From: Jonesiaceae bacterium BS-20
GTDB lineage: Bacteria; Actinomycetota; Actinomycetes; Actinomycetales; Cellulomonadaceae
NCBI GenBank assembly: GCA_039995105.1
Contig: CP146203.1
Coordinates: forward strand, 1,364,001 to 1,428,000
Length of the DNA: 64,000 nt
Reading direction: 5' to 3'
Part shown: positions 26,546 to 37,273 of the stretch, in pieces
Numbering within the stretch: position 1 is the stretch's first letter
How the letters are laid out: each line of letters starts with the position of its first letter
Made by a program: the position numbers and the translations under genes
Notes under the pieces: generated by a model
The model's input: only the letters and a program-made list of their open reading frames with translations
What the model was told of the DNA's origin: nothing
Database searches by the model: none

Positions 26546-28498
26546 CTACTGGTGGGACCCGCGCTGCTCCTGGGCAGTTTGGGACAGCCAGGCTTCAAAC
26601 ATACGGCTGTACCGACCGCCCTGCGCAAGTAGTTCGCCATGCGGTCCATGTTCAACTACGCGGCCATGGTCCAAAACAATCACCTGGTCACTTGCGGCCG
26701 CAGTAGATAGGCGATGCGCAATCGTAATGGTGCTTTTTCCAACCATCAAGGAATCCAGGGCTCGCGCAATAGCTACCTCGGTGGCCGGGTCAACAGCCGA
26801 AGTCACCTCATCCATGACCAAGAGGTCAGCCTTGGTCACGTACGCCCTTGCAAGGGCAACAAGTTGACGTTCACCGGCTGAGAGGAGCCCTCCGCGCTGG
26901 CCCACGGGAGAATGTATCCCCAGCGGAAATCCGGCCACCCAGTCCTCAAGCGACAGCGCCACAATTGCGCGCTGGACGAGCGCATTGCGTTCCAACTCAG
27001 ATAGGTTGTGTCCCTGACCGTAGGCGATATTGCCTGCCAACGTGTCATCAAACAAGAAACCCTCTTGAGGCACTAACAACACCCGGCGGCGTAAATCCTG
27101 TTCACTGTGGTCTTTGAGGTCAACCCCATCAAGCAATATTTGGCCGCTGTCCGGGTCAACAAAACGCGCGGCCAGCTTAGCCAGGGTGGTCTTGCCCGAA
27201 CCGGTCTCACCAACAACCGCCACGCGTTGACCGGCGGCGATTGTCAGGCTGATGTCTTTAAGTACGCGAGGAGCCTGCGGGTAGGAAAAGTTCAGGCCCC
27301 GCACTTCGAGTTGGGCCGGCCCACTAGGGATTGTCACCGGGGAAAGTTGCGGGCTGACCACATCAACCGGGGTTTCCAAAATAGCTAGAACTCGGCGCCA
27401 TCCGGCAACCGCATTCTGCATCTCATTCAAGACTTCGGTGGCCATCTGTACCGGACCGGTAAACAGTTGAACCAAAAATAAGAACGCGATGAGTTTGCCA
27501 GGGGTGACCTGCCCACCCACGCCAAGGTACGCCCCGGCAATGACAACGGCTACGAGCACTAGATTTGCGGCAAACACACCGGCGGAGAAGGTGAACGCCA
27601 CGTTCTTCATGGCCCGCACGGCTGCGCGTTGGTGCGCCCTTACGGCGGTGTTGACCCTGCTCTCCATGGCTGGCCCCACCCCGTACGCGGCGATCGTTGG
27701 GGCACCGACAATGGCCTCGGAGACCGCGCCCAGCAGCGTTCCCATGCGGGCCCGCACGACCGTATAAGCTTTGTTTACTCGCCGTTGGAACGGCTGCAAT
27801 AGCAGCACAAAAGGGATGAACACGAGCCATACCAGCAATGCCAATTGCCAAGAATAGAAGAACATCACAAGGGTCGCGGCCGCAATTTGCAACAGTGAGG
27901 TCAGCAGCATGATGCCGCCCCACTGAACAAACAGTGAAACCGTGTCAACATCGGAGGTCACCCGCGACACCAAGGAACCGCGCCGCTCGGTATTTTGCGT
28001 GAGCACGGTCAACCGGTGAATGTGGGAAAATGCTTGCTGCCGCAAACTAGCGAGCCCGTCTTCCGCGGACTTGAAGAGCCGCACGTTCATGATGCTCGTG
28101 CACACACCAGCGATCACGACCGCGGCAAAGGCCACGGCGCACACAACCGCAACCCGAGCGGTATCGATTTCACCTCCCGCCAGGATTCCCGAGTCAATTG
28201 CGGACTGTACGGCAATAGGAACCGAGATCTTCCCTGCCGCGGCAATAATCGCCAGCACCAGAGTCAACCACATACCGCGGACCAGCTGGGGAGTCACCTG
28301 CACGCCCCGGCGCAGCGTCGCAAAAACGCCTAAGTCGGAGGCGGATGCAATATTCGAAGCGTCTTGAGCGGCTGCGGTCAGTGGCTCGGTAGTTACGGCA
28401 GTGCCCGCAGCGGTCTGCTTGCTTGGAGTGTTGGCCGTCAAGGCAGTAATTTTGGCCTCGGGTGTGGTGCTGTCAATGTTCCCGTTATTAGTGGTCAT
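26546..28498 (-). CDS. ABC half-exporter with intact catalytic residues (heterodimer partner 2)
   Basis: 650 residues. A hydrophilic Thr/Ala-rich N-terminus of about 55 residues, a six-helix membrane domain (about 70-350) and an ATPase domain. Walker A GETGSGKTT, Walker B LLVMDEVTSAVD with the catalytic Glu, and H-loop IAHRLST are canonical, but the signature reads LSAGERQ instead of LSGGQ. The ATG at 28498 follows the partner's stop by one base, with GAGGA eight bases upstream. Paired with the gene at 28500 it fits a heterodimeric exporter in which this subunit supplies the working Walker B and the variant signature. Substrate unknown (drug or lipid export by family). Confidence 0.88.
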   Translation of the reverse strand: MTTNNGNIDSTTPEAKITALTANTPSKQTAAGTAVTTEPLTAAAQDASNIASASDLGVFATLRRGVQVTPQLVRGMWLTLVLAIIAAAGKISVPIAVQSAIDSGILAGGEIDTARVAVVCAVAFAAVVIAGVCTSIMNVRLFKSAEDGLASLRQQAFSHIHRLTVLTQNTERRGSLVSRVTSDVDTVSLFVQWGGIMLLTSLLQIAAATLVMFFYSWQLALLVWLVFIPFVLLLQPFQRRVNKAYTVVRARMGTLLGAVSEAIVGAPTIAAYGVGPAMESRVNTAVRAHQRAAVRAMKNVAFTFSAGVFAANLVLVAVVIAGAYLGVGGQVTPGKLIAFLFLVQLFTGPVQMATEVLNEMQNAVAGWRRVLAILETPVDVVSPQLSPVTIPSGPAQLEVRGLNFSYPQAPRVLKDISLTIAAGQRVAVVGETGSGKTTLAKLAARFVDPDSGQILLDGVDLKDHSEQDLRRRVLLVPQEGFLFDDTLAGNIAYGQGHNLSELERNALVQRAIVALSLEDWVAGFPLGIHSPVGQRGGLLSAGERQLVALARAYVTKADLLVMDEVTSAVDPATEVAIARALDSLMVGKSTITIAHRLSTAAASDQVIVLDHGRVVEHGPHGELLAQGGRYSRMFEAWLSQTAQEQRGSHQ

Positions 28499-28499
28499 G

Positions 28500-30350
28500 T
28501 CAGGCATCCTCTTGAGCGCGCTCACGCTCGGCTAGTTCCCGGTCACTAGTTTGCCGCTCGTACGCAAGGGCAAGCTCGGCATACTGGGCGCTAGTTTTCA
28601 GCAACTGCTCGTGGGTACCGGCTGCAACAATTTCCCCGTCGCTTAAGAACACCACTTGATCAGCCATCTTGGCACTCGCTGCCCGGTACGCAACCATAAT
28701 GACGGTCGTGTCCAAGATGGAACGCAGACCACCCAAAATAGCTTGCTCAACTTCCGGGTCTAGTGCCGAAGTAGCATCATCTAAAATCAACAACCTTGGA
28801 CTGCGGACGAGCGCGCGTGCAATTGCCAGCCGCTGGCGTTGCCCACCGGACAGGTTTGACCCGGCCTCCCCCAACTTAGCCTCAAGCTGACCTTCGAGGC
28901 CGCGAACATGGTTCGCAATTTGCGCGAGTTCGAGGGCCTGCCAGACTTGGGCATCGGAAAATTGTGAAGGAGTAACACCGGGACTTTCCAGGGTGATATT
29001 GGCTCGCACCGAATCATCGAAAATGAATGCGGATTGCGCAACCATCACCACGTCCCTACTCAGCGCCGCCCGCGACAGTACCTTGACGTCTTGGTCACCA
29101 ACGGTCACGGCCCCACTCGTAGGATCGAGTAATCGAGCAAGCAATGAAACCGCTGTAGTCTTGCCCGAGCCTGTTTTGCCCATGAGGGCGACCACCTGGC
29201 CCGGCGCGACATTGAAGCTTACGTCGCGCAAGATCTCAATCTCAGCGTCATCTTCGACCACCGCATATGCGACCTTGTCGAATTGCACCCCGAGCGGGCC
29301 GGTGTGCGGAACCAATTCCGCTTCCTGACCGGGAACGATAGTGTTTTGCGTGTCTGCGACCGTGGCAACTCGGTCAAAACCGATCACCGAACGCGGAAGG
29401 TCGGCAAGAACCCAACCAAACGAGCGCACCGGAACCGCTAACAGTGACAGCAGGTAAGCTGCGCCCACAATGTCACCCGGTCCCAAATGGCCTTGGGCTG
29501 CCCGGAACACACCGACGAGCAGCACGGCTAGGGAGCCAACATTGGGCAGCGCCTCAATGATTGGATCGAACATGGCGCGCACTACGCCCACGCGCACGTT
29601 TGCATGCCGTAACTCTTGAGTCTTGGCAGTAAACCGATCCTGCTCGGTATCCGCCGTGGCCATGGCCTTCACCAGGGTGGCGCCCTCAAAACTCTCGTGG
29701 GCGACCTCAGCTACCTCACCACGAAGCTCTTGGGCCCGGGTCACTGCCGGGGTCATGTATTTCTGAAATACCACGTTGGCAGCGATCATCAACGGGATAA
29801 TCGCCATTGCCGCCCAGGCCAACCACACGTCTACGGAGAAGAGCGCGTAGGCGGAAATGCCCAGCATAATCACCACGCCCAGCGCGTACGGCAAGGGGTT
29901 ATAGACCGCCGTTGCGGCTTCCGCATCCGAGCTCACGTTGGACAGCAAGCGTCCGGTGGAATATTGGCGGTGCCACTGCGGGGGCAGTTCCACGAGTTTG
30001 GCGCTTAAGACTTCCCGATGCCGTGCTTGCAGCGCGAACACTCCCATCGCTGCGAAGATTCTGCGGCCCGCAATTGACAGCGCTAGCGCAACCACGACAG
30101 CGAACAGGACGCCGGCCCCCGCCCAGACGGCGGCGGCCGGTTTAGTTCCGGCCAAGATTGGCAACAGCGTTGAGTCCGTCAACCACCCCAACACCCGAGA
30201 CAGCAATACGGTCAGGCCACCAAAGAGCGCGGAGGCCCCAATGGCAAGGACGTAGATGGCTTTTTCGTGGCGAATCCCACGCGCCATCAGCACCACGGAC
30301 TTGACTATTTGGCCGCCGGGCAGCCCATACAAAGTGGCCTTCTTAGTCAT
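28500..30350 (-). CDS. ABC half-exporter with degenerate ATP site (heterodimer partner 1)
   Basis: 616 residues with membrane domain then ATPase domain. Walker [10 protein letters not shown] and signature LSGGQRQR are canonical, but Walker B ends [12 protein letters not shown] (Asp for the catalytic Glu) and the H-loop reads VAYRAAS (Tyr for His). This is the residue pattern of the degenerate half of heterodimeric exporters such as TM287/288 or TmrAB. The ATG at 30350 lies inside the end of hisF (8-base overlap), and the next ABC gene starts one base after the stop. The gene pair has been inserted between hisF and hisI relative to mycobacteria. Substrate unknown. Confidence 0.88.
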   Translation of the reverse strand: MTKKATLYGLPGGQIVKSVVLMARGIRHEKAIYVLAIGASALFGGLTVLLSRVLGWLTDSTLLPILAGTKPAAAVWAGAGVLFAVVVALALSIAGRRIFAAMGVFALQARHREVLSAKLVELPPQWHRQYSTGRLLSNVSSDAEAATAVYNPLPYALGVVIMLGISAYALFSVDVWLAWAAMAIIPLMIAANVVFQKYMTPAVTRAQELRGEVAEVAHESFEGATLVKAMATADTEQDRFTAKTQELRHANVRVGVVRAMFDPIIEALPNVGSLAVLLVGVFRAAQGHLGPGDIVGAAYLLSLLAVPVRSFGWVLADLPRSVIGFDRVATVADTQNTIVPGQEAELVPHTGPLGVQFDKVAYAVVEDDAEIEILRDVSFNVAPGQVVALMGKTGSGKTTAVSLLARLLDPTSGAVTVGDQDVKVLSRAALSRDVVMVAQSAFIFDDSVRANITLESPGVTPSQFSDAQVWQALELAQIANHVRGLEGQLEAKLGEAGSNLSGGQRQRLAIARALVRSPRLLILDDATSALDPEVEQAILGGLRSILDTTVIMVAYRAASAKMADQVVFLSDGEIVAAGTHEQLLKTSAQYAELALAYERQTSDRELAERERAQEDA

Positions 30351-31134
30351 TGATGTGCGCGCTGCGCCGCACCTCAATGCCGTGCTCGGCCATGTCAGCC
30401 TTGACCTGGGCGATGGTTAGCTTGCCAAAGTGGAAGACGCTTGCTGCTAAGACGGCGTTGGCGCCGGCCTTTGCCGCCGCGGTGAAGTCGCTGGCTTGGT
30501 TGGCTCCGCCCGAGGCAATCATGGGGACTGAGACCTTGCTGCGCACCGCAGCGAACATCTCTAGGTCATAGCCGTTATAGGTGCCGTCGGCGTCCATCGA
30601 GTTCAGCAGAATTTCTCCCGCGCCAAGCTCGGCTGCGTCGATCGCCCACTGGACCGCGTCAATTCCGGTGCCGCGCTTGCCTCCGTGCGTGGTGACTTCA
30701 TAACCGGATTCGGTCACGGTGTTGCCTGTTGTGCGGCGGGCATCAACCGAGAGCACAAGAACCTGGCGGCCAAACCGCTGCGCTATTTCGGCTAACAGTT
30801 CCGGGCGGCCAAGCGCTGCGGTGTTTACGCCGACCTTGTCCGCGCCGGCCCGGAGCAAGCGGTCCACGTCCTCAACCGCACGCACTCCTCCGCCAACGGT
30901 CAAGGGGATGAAGAGCTCTTCTGCGGTACGGCGCACCACGTCGAGGGTCGTTTCACGGTTCGCGGAGGAAGCGGTGATGTCGAGGAACGTGAGTTCATCT
31001 GCCCCCTGCTCCACATAGCGTTGCGCCAGTTCTACCGGGTCCCCGGCGTCACGCAGGTTCTCAAAATTGACACCTTTAACAACCCGGCCGCCGTCAACGT
31101 CTAAACATGGAATAACCCGAACCGCTGTGGACAT
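30343..31134 (-). CDS. hisF: imidazole glycerol phosphate synthase cyclase subunit
   Basis: 263-residue TIM-barrel cyclase using ammonia from HisH to form imidazole glycerol phosphate and AICAR. Catalytic Asp12 ([15 protein letters not shown]) and Asp131 (LSVDAR) are present, along with the phosphate loops PLTVGGGVR and ASGGA. AAGGAG precedes the ATG by ten bases. Its 3' end overlaps the first ABC exporter gene, so it heads a long unit that may run through to lgt. hisH and hisA are not in the window. Confidence 0.97.
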   Translation of the reverse strand: MSTAVRVIPCLDVDGGRVVKGVNFENLRDAGDPVELAQRYVEQGADELTFLDITASSANRETTLDVVRRTAEELFIPLTVGGGVRAVEDVDRLLRAGADKVGVNTAALGRPELLAEIAQRFGRQVLVLSVDARRTTGNTVTESGYEVTTHGGKRGTGIDAVQWAIDAAELGAGEILLNSMDADGTYNGYDLEMFAAVRSKVSVPMIASGGANQASDFTAAAKAGANAVLAASVFHFGKLTIAQVKADMAEHGIEVRRSAHIND

Positions 31135-31240
31135 GGTGGTAGGACTCCTTGATCAAAATATTAATGTGTAGGCCAACCCTACCGGTTGTCAGGGCGGGTA
31201 GCTTGCACGTATTCACCAGTTAGGACGGGGCTTTGCGGAC

Positions 31241-32218
31241 TTACTCGCCCGGTTTTGTCTCTTCTGGGGCGTCAGGGCCGGTTGTCGTCTCGGTGTCTCG
31301 CGCTGTTTCACTTGAGGCAGCCAGGACGTCCACCACATAAACCAGAGTTTCGTTCGCTAACTCGTTCTCAGAGGGACCAAATCCCAGTTCCGGCGGGACC
31401 ACCACCATGATCTGGCTGCCAATCGGAACACCAACCAGCGACTCATCGAGGCCCTGAATCAGGGCATCCGTGCCGATTGTGACCGCAACGGGAAACTTGT
31501 CCGGCGCCCAGGTGGAATCGAAAATCTCCCCCGTGGACCAGCCTGCTCCTACAAATTGCAGCAATACCAGATCGTGAGCGGCCACTTGCTGACCTCGCCC
31601 GGTCTTGAGTTGTTGCACCTGCAAGGTTGCGGGTGGATCACCCAGTTCGCTGAAGTCCAAGTTGGGCTCTTGCCCGGGGCCGTAAGTCACTCGGGGCAAG
31701 CCGGGATCCATCTCGTTTGGGTCACCGGTTGCATAGGCCGCAAAAACATCGACCACGGTGACCAAACTTGATTCTCCGACGGGGCTCACCAATTGCACCC
31801 GTGACCCGGTAGTCACCTGTGTCAGGGCGTCATACATCTGGGTCCCAATTTCTTGGGGATCCATCCGGTAAACCCCAGGCACCGACTCAAAGTCATTGCG
31901 CTGGACTTCGCCTGTCGCACCATCGACCGCATACATGCGTAGCAAGATCGGTTCTCCGTCCTCAATACGATCACCCTTGGCATCCCAAATGATTTCGGTT
32001 TCCAAAACGGCAACCGGATACGGGACGGCAAAATCAACCGTTGGCGCTTCATCCCCGGGACCACTGACCGTAATTTCGGTTGAGATAGGGGTTGGCGGCG
32101 GAGGTGGCGGCGGTTCTTGGACACAACCCGTGACCAGTACAGCGAGTATCCCGGCCAGCGCCATCAGCCTGCGTGCAGGCCGAGTTATCCGCGGTGCGGT
32201 GGGCATAGAAAAATGCAT
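31241..32218 (-). CDS. FKBP-type peptidyl-prolyl isomerase lipoprotein
   Basis: About 325 residues. A basic N-terminus and hydrophobic stretch end in the lipobox LVTGC, so it is secreted and lipid-anchored by Lgt; a run of seven prolines follows the cysteine. One FKBP domain lies in the C-terminal third (HDLVLLQFVGAGWSTGEIFDSTW ... LIQGLDESLVGVPIGSQIMVVVPPELGFG), with most of the family's pocket residues. The middle third has weak resemblance to a second, degenerate copy. It directly follows pafA, a common actinobacterial arrangement. The start is uncertain: ATG 32218 is given, ATG 32206 is possible, and a GTG at 32254 overlaps the pafA stop. Confidence 0.87.
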   Translation of the reverse strand: MHFSMPTAPRITRPARRLMALAGILAVLVTGCVQEPPPPPPPTPISTEITVSGPGDEAPTVDFAVPYPVAVLETEIIWDAKGDRIEDGEPILLRMYAVDGATGEVQRNDFESVPGVYRMDPQEIGTQMYDALTQVTTGSRVQLVSPVGESSLVTVVDVFAAYATGDPNEMDPGLPRVTYGPGQEPNLDFSELGDPPATLQVQQLKTGRGQQVAAHDLVLLQFVGAGWSTGEIFDSTWAPDKFPVAVTIGTDALIQGLDESLVGVPIGSQIMVVVPPELGFGPSENELANETLVYVVDVLAASSETARDTETTTGPDAPEETKPGE

Positions 32219-32250
32219 GTTCTCAATCGTTGTGGGCAAAGGGTATGGAT

Positions 32251-33618
32251 TCACATACTCGCGATCAGGTCATCAACCCGCTGGTCAACCGCAAGAAATG
32301 GATCCTTGCACATGACGGTCCTTTGGGATTGATCGTTGATCTTCAAGTGTACCCAATCGACCGTGTAGTCCTTAGAAGCATCTTGAGCGGCCCGGACAAA
32401 GTCACCGCGCAGCTTTGCTCGTGTCGTTTGCGGCGGGTTCTTTGACGCGGTTGTGATCTCTTCCTCGGTCACCACCGTGTTAATCAGCGCGCGCTGCGTC
32501 ATCTTGTGCGCCAAACCGTCAGTGCGAGAAATGTCATGGTAGGCCAAATCTAACCGGGCGATTCGCGGGTCATCCAGTGCGCAGCCAAGGCGTTCTTGAT
32601 AGCGAGTCACGAGTTTGTGCTTGATTGCCCAATCCAACTCCTTGTCCACGAGGGAGAAGTCTTGGGTTTCAACCGCTGTAATTCCACGTTCCCAAAGATC
32701 GAACACCTGCCGGTCCACCTCGGTTGGACCGCCCGACCGGTCAACAAAGTTCCGCACTCTTTCTAGGTACTCCTGCTGCATCTGGGCGGCGGTAATGGTC
32801 CGTCCCGAGGACAATGTGATGACCGCCTTTCCGGTCAGGTCATGGCTCACCTCACGAATCGCCCGCATTGGATTCTCGATGCCTAGGTCACGCATTGGAA
32901 TACCCGCTTCGATCATGCGTAAGACCATGTCGGTCGCCCCAACTTTGAGCAAGGTGGTGGGCTCAGCCATGGAGGAGTCCCCTACGATTACGTGCAGCCT
33001 GCGGTAATACTCCGCATCGGCGTGTGGCTCATCCCTCGTATTAATGATGGGGCGGGCCCGGGTTGTTGCGCTTGAGACCGCTTCCCAGATGTGATCAGCC
33101 CGCTGCGAGAACGCGTAGATGGGTCCATCAGGGGTGCTCAAGATCTTGCCCGCGCCGGTCAGTACTTGGCGACTGATCAGGTACGGAACCAAGATGTCAG
33201 CCAACCGGTTGAAGTCGCCCTGACGCCGCACCAGGTAGTTCTCGTGGCAGCCATAGGAGTTTCCGGATGAGTCGGTGTTGTTCTTAAACATGTGGATCCG
33301 GCCCGCAATGCCCGCGGCTTCAATACGGGCCTGGGCGTCTTGGACGAGGTCTTCCATGATTCGCTCCCCGCCGCGGTCAAAGGCGATGAGTTGGGGAACT
33401 GAGTCACACTCTGCAGTGGCGTATTCCGGGTGCGACCCAACGTCAAGATAGAGTCTGGATCCGTTACGTAAGAAGACATTTGAAGAATGTCCCCAGGCCA
33501 CTACTTTCTTGAATAGTTGCCGGGCAATTTCATCGGCACCCAGCCCTTGCTCACCATCGGGGGTCGCACAGGTGATGCCGTACTCGGTTTCAAGGCCAAA
33601 AATCCGGCGCTTGGACAT
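32251..33618 (-). CDS. pafA: Pup-protein ligase PafA
   Basis: 455 residues. Ligates the C-terminal Glu of deamidated Pup to substrate lysines with ATP, marking them for the proteasome. The carboxylate-amine ligase fold is seen from the N-terminus: Glu10 in FGLETEYG binds Mg, and Asp59 in [15 protein letters not shown] is the catalytic base position. [19 protein letters not shown] and [25 protein letters not shown] are shared with Dop, but the long insertion typical of Dop is absent, which identifies PafA. It is 34 bases downstream of prcA, closing the pupylation operon. Confidence 0.97.
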   Translation of the reverse strand: MSKRRIFGLETEYGITCATPDGEQGLGADEIARQLFKKVVAWGHSSNVFLRNGSRLYLDVGSHPEYATAECDSVPQLIAFDRGGERIMEDLVQDAQARIEAAGIAGRIHMFKNNTDSSGNSYGCHENYLVRRQGDFNRLADILVPYLISRQVLTGAGKILSTPDGPIYAFSQRADHIWEAVSSATTRARPIINTRDEPHADAEYYRRLHVIVGDSSMAEPTTLLKVGATDMVLRMIEAGIPMRDLGIENPMRAIREVSHDLTGKAVITLSSGRTITAAQMQQEYLERVRNFVDRSGGPTEVDRQVFDLWERGITAVETQDFSLVDKELDWAIKHKLVTRYQERLGCALDDPRIARLDLAYHDISRTDGLAHKMTQRALINTVVTEEEITTASKNPPQTTRAKLRGDFVRAAQDASKDYTVDWVHLKINDQSQRTVMCKDPFLAVDQRVDDLIASM

Positions 33619-33652
33619 GAACTATCCGTTTCTCTTGTGCTACTGGAAAGTG

Positions 33653-34357
33653 CTACTTGTTGGAAATACTCAGAGCGTCTAGCGCTTGCGCATCGAGGCG
33701 ATGGAACAACCGCCGCGGGCGGGTGCGATCTAACACCGCAACCTCAAGGTCTTGGGCCGGGATATTGCGGGGTTCATCCGAGTCATCTGGTTGAGCGCCC
33801 AACACACTGCGCACCTGGGCTAGGCAATCGGCTAGGGGAAGATTTTGCTCCCACGTTTGGGCAAGCTCTGCGTGCAGTGACTCGGCCTGGCCGCCGAGAA
33901 CCACAAAGTCTTGCACCTGGGAAACCGAACCGTCGAACGACAACCGGTAGATTTCATCTTGTTCCGTTGTCGTCCCGCACTGGGCCACAACCAGCTCGAC
34001 TTCTTGAGGCTTTGAATCCGTAGTGAACGCGGTTCCCAGCGTTTGGGCATACGCGTTAGCTAAGCCCCGCGCTATCACATCGACCCGATCGTATGAGTAA
34101 CCTCGTAAATCTGCGTACCGGATCCCGGCCACCCGCAGTGCCTCAAACTCGTTGTACTTGCCAACGGCAGCGAAACCGATCCGATCATAGATTTCTGAGA
34201 TCTTTTGCAGCGCTTGGGAAGGATTCTCCGTTGCAAACACCACGCCGTTGTCGTAGGTTGCCACCACAACGGACCGGCCCCGAGCGATCCCCTTACGGGC
34301 AAAGTCAGCTCGGTCCTTCATCAATTGTTCCGGAGAGACATAAAAAGGCATGCTCAT
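33653..34357 (-). CDS. prcA: proteasome alpha subunit
   Basis: 234 residues forming the outer rings of the 20S core that gate access and dock Arc. The N-terminal gating segment [27 protein letters not shown] closely follows mycobacterial PrcA, and [29 protein letters not shown] is the core signature. The ATG overlaps the prcB stop by four bases. The C-terminal tail is short. Confidence 0.97.
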   Translation of the reverse strand: MSMPFYVSPEQLMKDRADFARKGIARGRSVVVATYDNGVVFATENPSQALQKISEIYDRIGFAAVGKYNEFEALRVAGIRYADLRGYSYDRVDVIARGLANAYAQTLGTAFTTDSKPQEVELVVAQCGTTTEQDEIYRLSFDGSVSQVQDFVVLGGQAESLHAELAQTWEQNLPLADCLAQVRSVLGAQPDDSDEPRNIPAQDLEVAVLDRTRPRRLFHRLDAQALDALSISNK

Positions 34358-35307
34358 GGTTGCTGTCCTCCGTCCAAGTCGGTCATGGTGTCGTCTGATC
34401 CTTCAATAATTCGATACGAGGATCCGTCAGCCAGTAGCGGCGTGACCGGGACGGTATTACCGGGGCCGTCCGTGCCCGGTGTTAACGAGCGAATTTGGCT
34501 CAATGAACCGGTGCGCTGGGCGATGATCTCGGTGCTAATGGTGGCTAGCTCGGCCTCGGGAATAAACTCAAACCCCGCTTGGGTAACCACCGCGACGATC
34601 GGCCAAATTGCGCGTACGCTGTCCGGGCCTCCGGTTGCAGAATCATCATCTGCGGCGTCCCAGAGTGCCTCGATGCAGGCGGCGACAGCTGCGCGGCGTT
34701 CCATCTCGGGGCGCCACAACTTCTTGAGCGCTCCCCTTGCAAAAACGGAACCGGAACCTATGCAGTGGTGGCTGGTTTCTTCATATCTGCCGCCGGTCAC
34801 GTCATAGGAGAAGATTCGGCTCACCCCTCGGTTGGGATCAAACCCGGCAAACAGCGCGGTGATGGGAAGGCCCTGCATTGCTAACCCCAAGTTAGCGCGC
34901 AGCATGGTCGCCAACCGGTTTGCCTTACCTTCGAGGGAAAGCGAAGTCCCTTCAATCTTTTCGTAGTGTTCGAGTTCCAACTGGAACATCCGCACCAGCT
35001 CGATAGCTAACCCGGCGGTTCCGGCCACTCCAATCATGGAAAAGTTATCGGCACTGAACACTTTCTCTATTTCACGGTTGGCAATCATGGAGCCCATGGT
35101 CGCGCGGCGGTCTCCCGCCATCACCACACCGCCCAGAAATTGCGCAGCCACAATTGTAGTGCCGTGCGCAGCCTCAATAATCGATCCCGCCGGAAGGCTA
35201 CGAGCATCGGGTAGTAACTCGGGCGCTACCGTACGCACGAAATCCAAAAAGGATGACGAGCCAGCTGTTAAGAATGCCTTTGGTAGCCCAGTGCCTTCCG
35301 ATCGCAT
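34354..35307 (-). CDS. prcB: proteasome beta subunit (catalytic, with propeptide)
   Basis: 317 residues. A propeptide of 49 residues is removed before Thr50 ([10 protein letters not shown]), which becomes the N-terminal nucleophile of the inner rings. [24 protein letters not shown] holds the supporting Asp/Arg and Lys, and [11 protein letters not shown] and the GGPDS region are typical. The C-terminal extension after about residue 275 is longer than in M. tuberculosis. It begins six bases after the pup stop and overlaps prcA by four, so pup-prcB-prcA is tightly coupled. Confidence 0.97.
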   Translation of the reverse strand: MRSEGTGLPKAFLTAGSSSFLDFVRTVAPELLPDARSLPAGSIIEAAHGTTIVAAQFLGGVVMAGDRRATMGSMIANREIEKVFSADNFSMIGVAGTAGLAIELVRMFQLELEHYEKIEGTSLSLEGKANRLATMLRANLGLAMQGLPITALFAGFDPNRGVSRIFSYDVTGGRYEETSHHCIGSGSVFARGALKKLWRPEMERRAAVAACIEALWDAADDDSATGGPDSVRAIWPIVAVVTQAGFEFIPEAELATISTEIIAQRTGSLSQIRSLTPGTDGPGNTVPVTPLLADGSSYRIIEGSDDTMTDLDGGQQP

Positions 35308-35313
35308 GGCAGC

Positions 35314-35499
35314 CTACTGTCCACCCTTTTGGATAAAGCCGCGCACGAACGACTCGGCGTTGACCTCGAGCACATCATCGATTTCATCCAGCAAGGAATC
35401 CACTGCAAAGTCCGCGGCGGCCGCCGCTGGAACCGGCGCCGGGGTGGGAAGGTCTGCTTCCTCGCGCTCAAACCTGTTGTTTTGTTCCTGACCTGCCAT
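35314..35499 (-). CDS. pup: prokaryotic ubiquitin-like protein Pup
   Basis: 61-residue disordered tag. The conserved C-terminal half LLDEIDDVLEVNAESFVRGFIQKGGQ includes the segment that forms a helix on the Arc coiled coil; the last residue is Gln, so Dop must deamidate it before ligation. An Ala/Pro-rich linker lies in the middle. AAGGAG lies six bases before the ATG, the best ribosome binding site of the operon, fitting a small protein needed in large amounts. Confidence 0.98.
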   Translation of the reverse strand: MAGQEQNNRFEREEADLPTPAPVPAAAAADFAVDSLLDEIDDVLEVNAESFVRGFIQKGGQ

Positions 35500-35522
35500 G
35501 ATGACTCCTTCAATCTTGTGTT

Positions 35523-35550
35523 GCGGTTCAATCTACTTCCATTGAACCGC
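35523..35550. promoter_or_regulatory. intercistronic inverted repeat between dop and pup
   Basis: Perfect 9-bp arms GCGGTTCAA (35523-35531) and TTGAACCGC (35542-35550) with a 10-base loop, ending 24 bases before the pup start. It could be an RNA processing or stabilising hairpin raising pup level over dop, or an operator. Inference from position only. Confidence 0.6.
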
Positions 35551-35608
35551 ATGAACCCGGTGGTGTGTGTGGTGAATCGCTATGCGGCCATAACTTGGGC
35601 GGCTCGAA

Positions 35609-37246
35609 CTACTTTTTCAGCAGGGCGGCTAGGAAGTCTCCGGGATCGCGATGCTGGGCAAATAACTGTCCCACGTGCATTGCCGAGCCCCGCCAGGGAT
35701 TCAACATCGAGACCCGAGTCAAATTTGGAGCACTCGGTAGGTCAAAAATCACGGAGTCCCAACTTACCGCAGACAGAACATCGGAGAAGTTTGAGATCAC
35801 GTGGCCACGGAAGTAGGCTCGGGTATCAGCCGGAGGCGTTGTCACTGCGGTGCGAACCTCATCCTCGGTCACCATGGTCTCAACCGCACCAGCGGCCACC
35901 ATCTTGCGATACAGGCTACGTTCCGGCTTCACGTCAGACCACAAGATATCCATCATCGCAAGCTTTGGGTGGTCCCAATCCAGGTGTTCTCGGTTCTTCA
36001 TGCCGTTCAGCAACCGCAGTTTGGCTACCCACTCCACGTCCTTAGCACACAGCATGGGGTCGAGTTCGAGCCTAGTAAGAACGTCAGTCCAGCGAGCGAC
36101 GACCTGTACCGTGTCGTCGTCAACCGGGTCCCCCGTGGCTTCCTGTGTTCGAGAGAGAAGCGTATTGACCAAGTCGAGGTAGCGTCGTTGAATCTCCAAA
36201 GCGCTCAACCGGCTACCATTTTTCAGATGCAGTTTGACCGTACACGTCAGATCGCGGCTGACCGTTTTGATGTCGCCGACCGGATCTAATAGCTCGAGTT
36301 GCTGCAGTTCCTCGGCGAGGTCCTCGTGTTGCGCAAGCTGCTCAATCAACCACAGGACTAGGCTGGTTGACCCAAGCTTCAAATAGGTTACCGGTTCCAG
36401 AAGGTTTGCATCCCCGACAATGACATGCAGGCGGCGCCAACGCTCTCGGTCTGCGTGTGGCTCGTCGCGCGTGTTGACGATCGGGCGGCGCATGGTTGTT
36501 TCCAACCCAATTTCAGCTTCCATGTAATCAGCCCGCTGAGAGAGTTGAAACCCAGGAAGCTGACTGTGCGTACCAATACCGACTCGGCCGGATCCGGTGA
36601 ATACTTGCCTTGTGACAAAGAACGGGATGAGGGCACGCGCCAACACCCCAAACTCGACTTCCCGGTCTACCAGGTAGTTCTCGTGGGTGCCGTAGCTGGA
36701 GCCCTTGGAGTCGGTGTTGTTCTTGAACAGGGAAATATCAATCCCCATGGTCGCGGCTACCTCGCGGGTGGCATCGAGCATGACACGTTCCCCGGCAACG
36801 TCCCAGCGCACACCATCTAGCGGATTGGTAAATTCCGGTGACGAATACTCCGGGTGGGCATGGTCCACGTACAGCCGGGCACCGTTAGTCAGGATGGTGT
36901 TTGCCGCCCCCGGATCCAGATAAGTCGGGGTGATCGGCCGGGCCACGTGTTGGGTACCCAAGGACTCTGGTGGCTCCGAGGTGTCATCACCGGATGGTGC
37001 GGCGACTTCGGGGTTATCCGTCAACATTGAAGGGTGCGCCGACGCGCGGGGAATCGAAAAGCCCCTCAGGTCTTGCAGGGGATCCTCATCCTCGTAATCC
37101 CACCGCGCTTGTACAAGTGCATGGTTCATCCGAGCCTGATACGCCGTAACAATCTGCGATGACATCAGCATTGGGTTTGCATAGGCGTTTCCCTGCTGCA
37201 AGATCCCATATTCGGTTTCGATTCCCATGATCCGACGTACGGTCAC
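35609..37246 (-). CDS. dop: Pup deamidase/depupylase Dop
   Basis: 545 residues. Deamidates the C-terminal Gln of Pup and also removes Pup from substrates. The carboxylate-amine ligase fold has Glu10 (IMGIETEYG) and the nucleophilic Asp128 in LYVDHAHPEYSSPE. The long insert between them (residues about 37-115, containing the Dop loop) distinguishes it from PafA and is longer than usual, with an acidic, Pro/Ser-rich part. The start is GTG at 37246 with AAAGG nine bases upstream. It lies 27 bases after arc. Confidence 0.97.
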   Translation of the reverse strand: MTVRRIMGIETEYGILQQGNAYANPMLMSSQIVTAYQARMNHALVQARWDYEDEDPLQDLRGFSIPRASAHPSMLTDNPEVAAPSGDDTSEPPESLGTQHVARPITPTYLDPGAANTILTNGARLYVDHAHPEYSSPEFTNPLDGVRWDVAGERVMLDATREVAATMGIDISLFKNNTDSKGSSYGTHENYLVDREVEFGVLARALIPFFVTRQVFTGSGRVGIGTHSQLPGFQLSQRADYMEAEIGLETTMRRPIVNTRDEPHADRERWRRLHVIVGDANLLEPVTYLKLGSTSLVLWLIEQLAQHEDLAEELQQLELLDPVGDIKTVSRDLTCTVKLHLKNGSRLSALEIQRRYLDLVNTLLSRTQEATGDPVDDDTVQVVARWTDVLTRLELDPMLCAKDVEWVAKLRLLNGMKNREHLDWDHPKLAMMDILWSDVKPERSLYRKMVAAGAVETMVTEDEVRTAVTTPPADTRAYFRGHVISNFSDVLSAVSWDSVIFDLPSAPNLTRVSMLNPWRGSAMHVGQLFAQHRDPGDFLAALLKK

Positions 37247-37273
37247 GGCACACCGCCTTTCGTGGTGAAGGAT

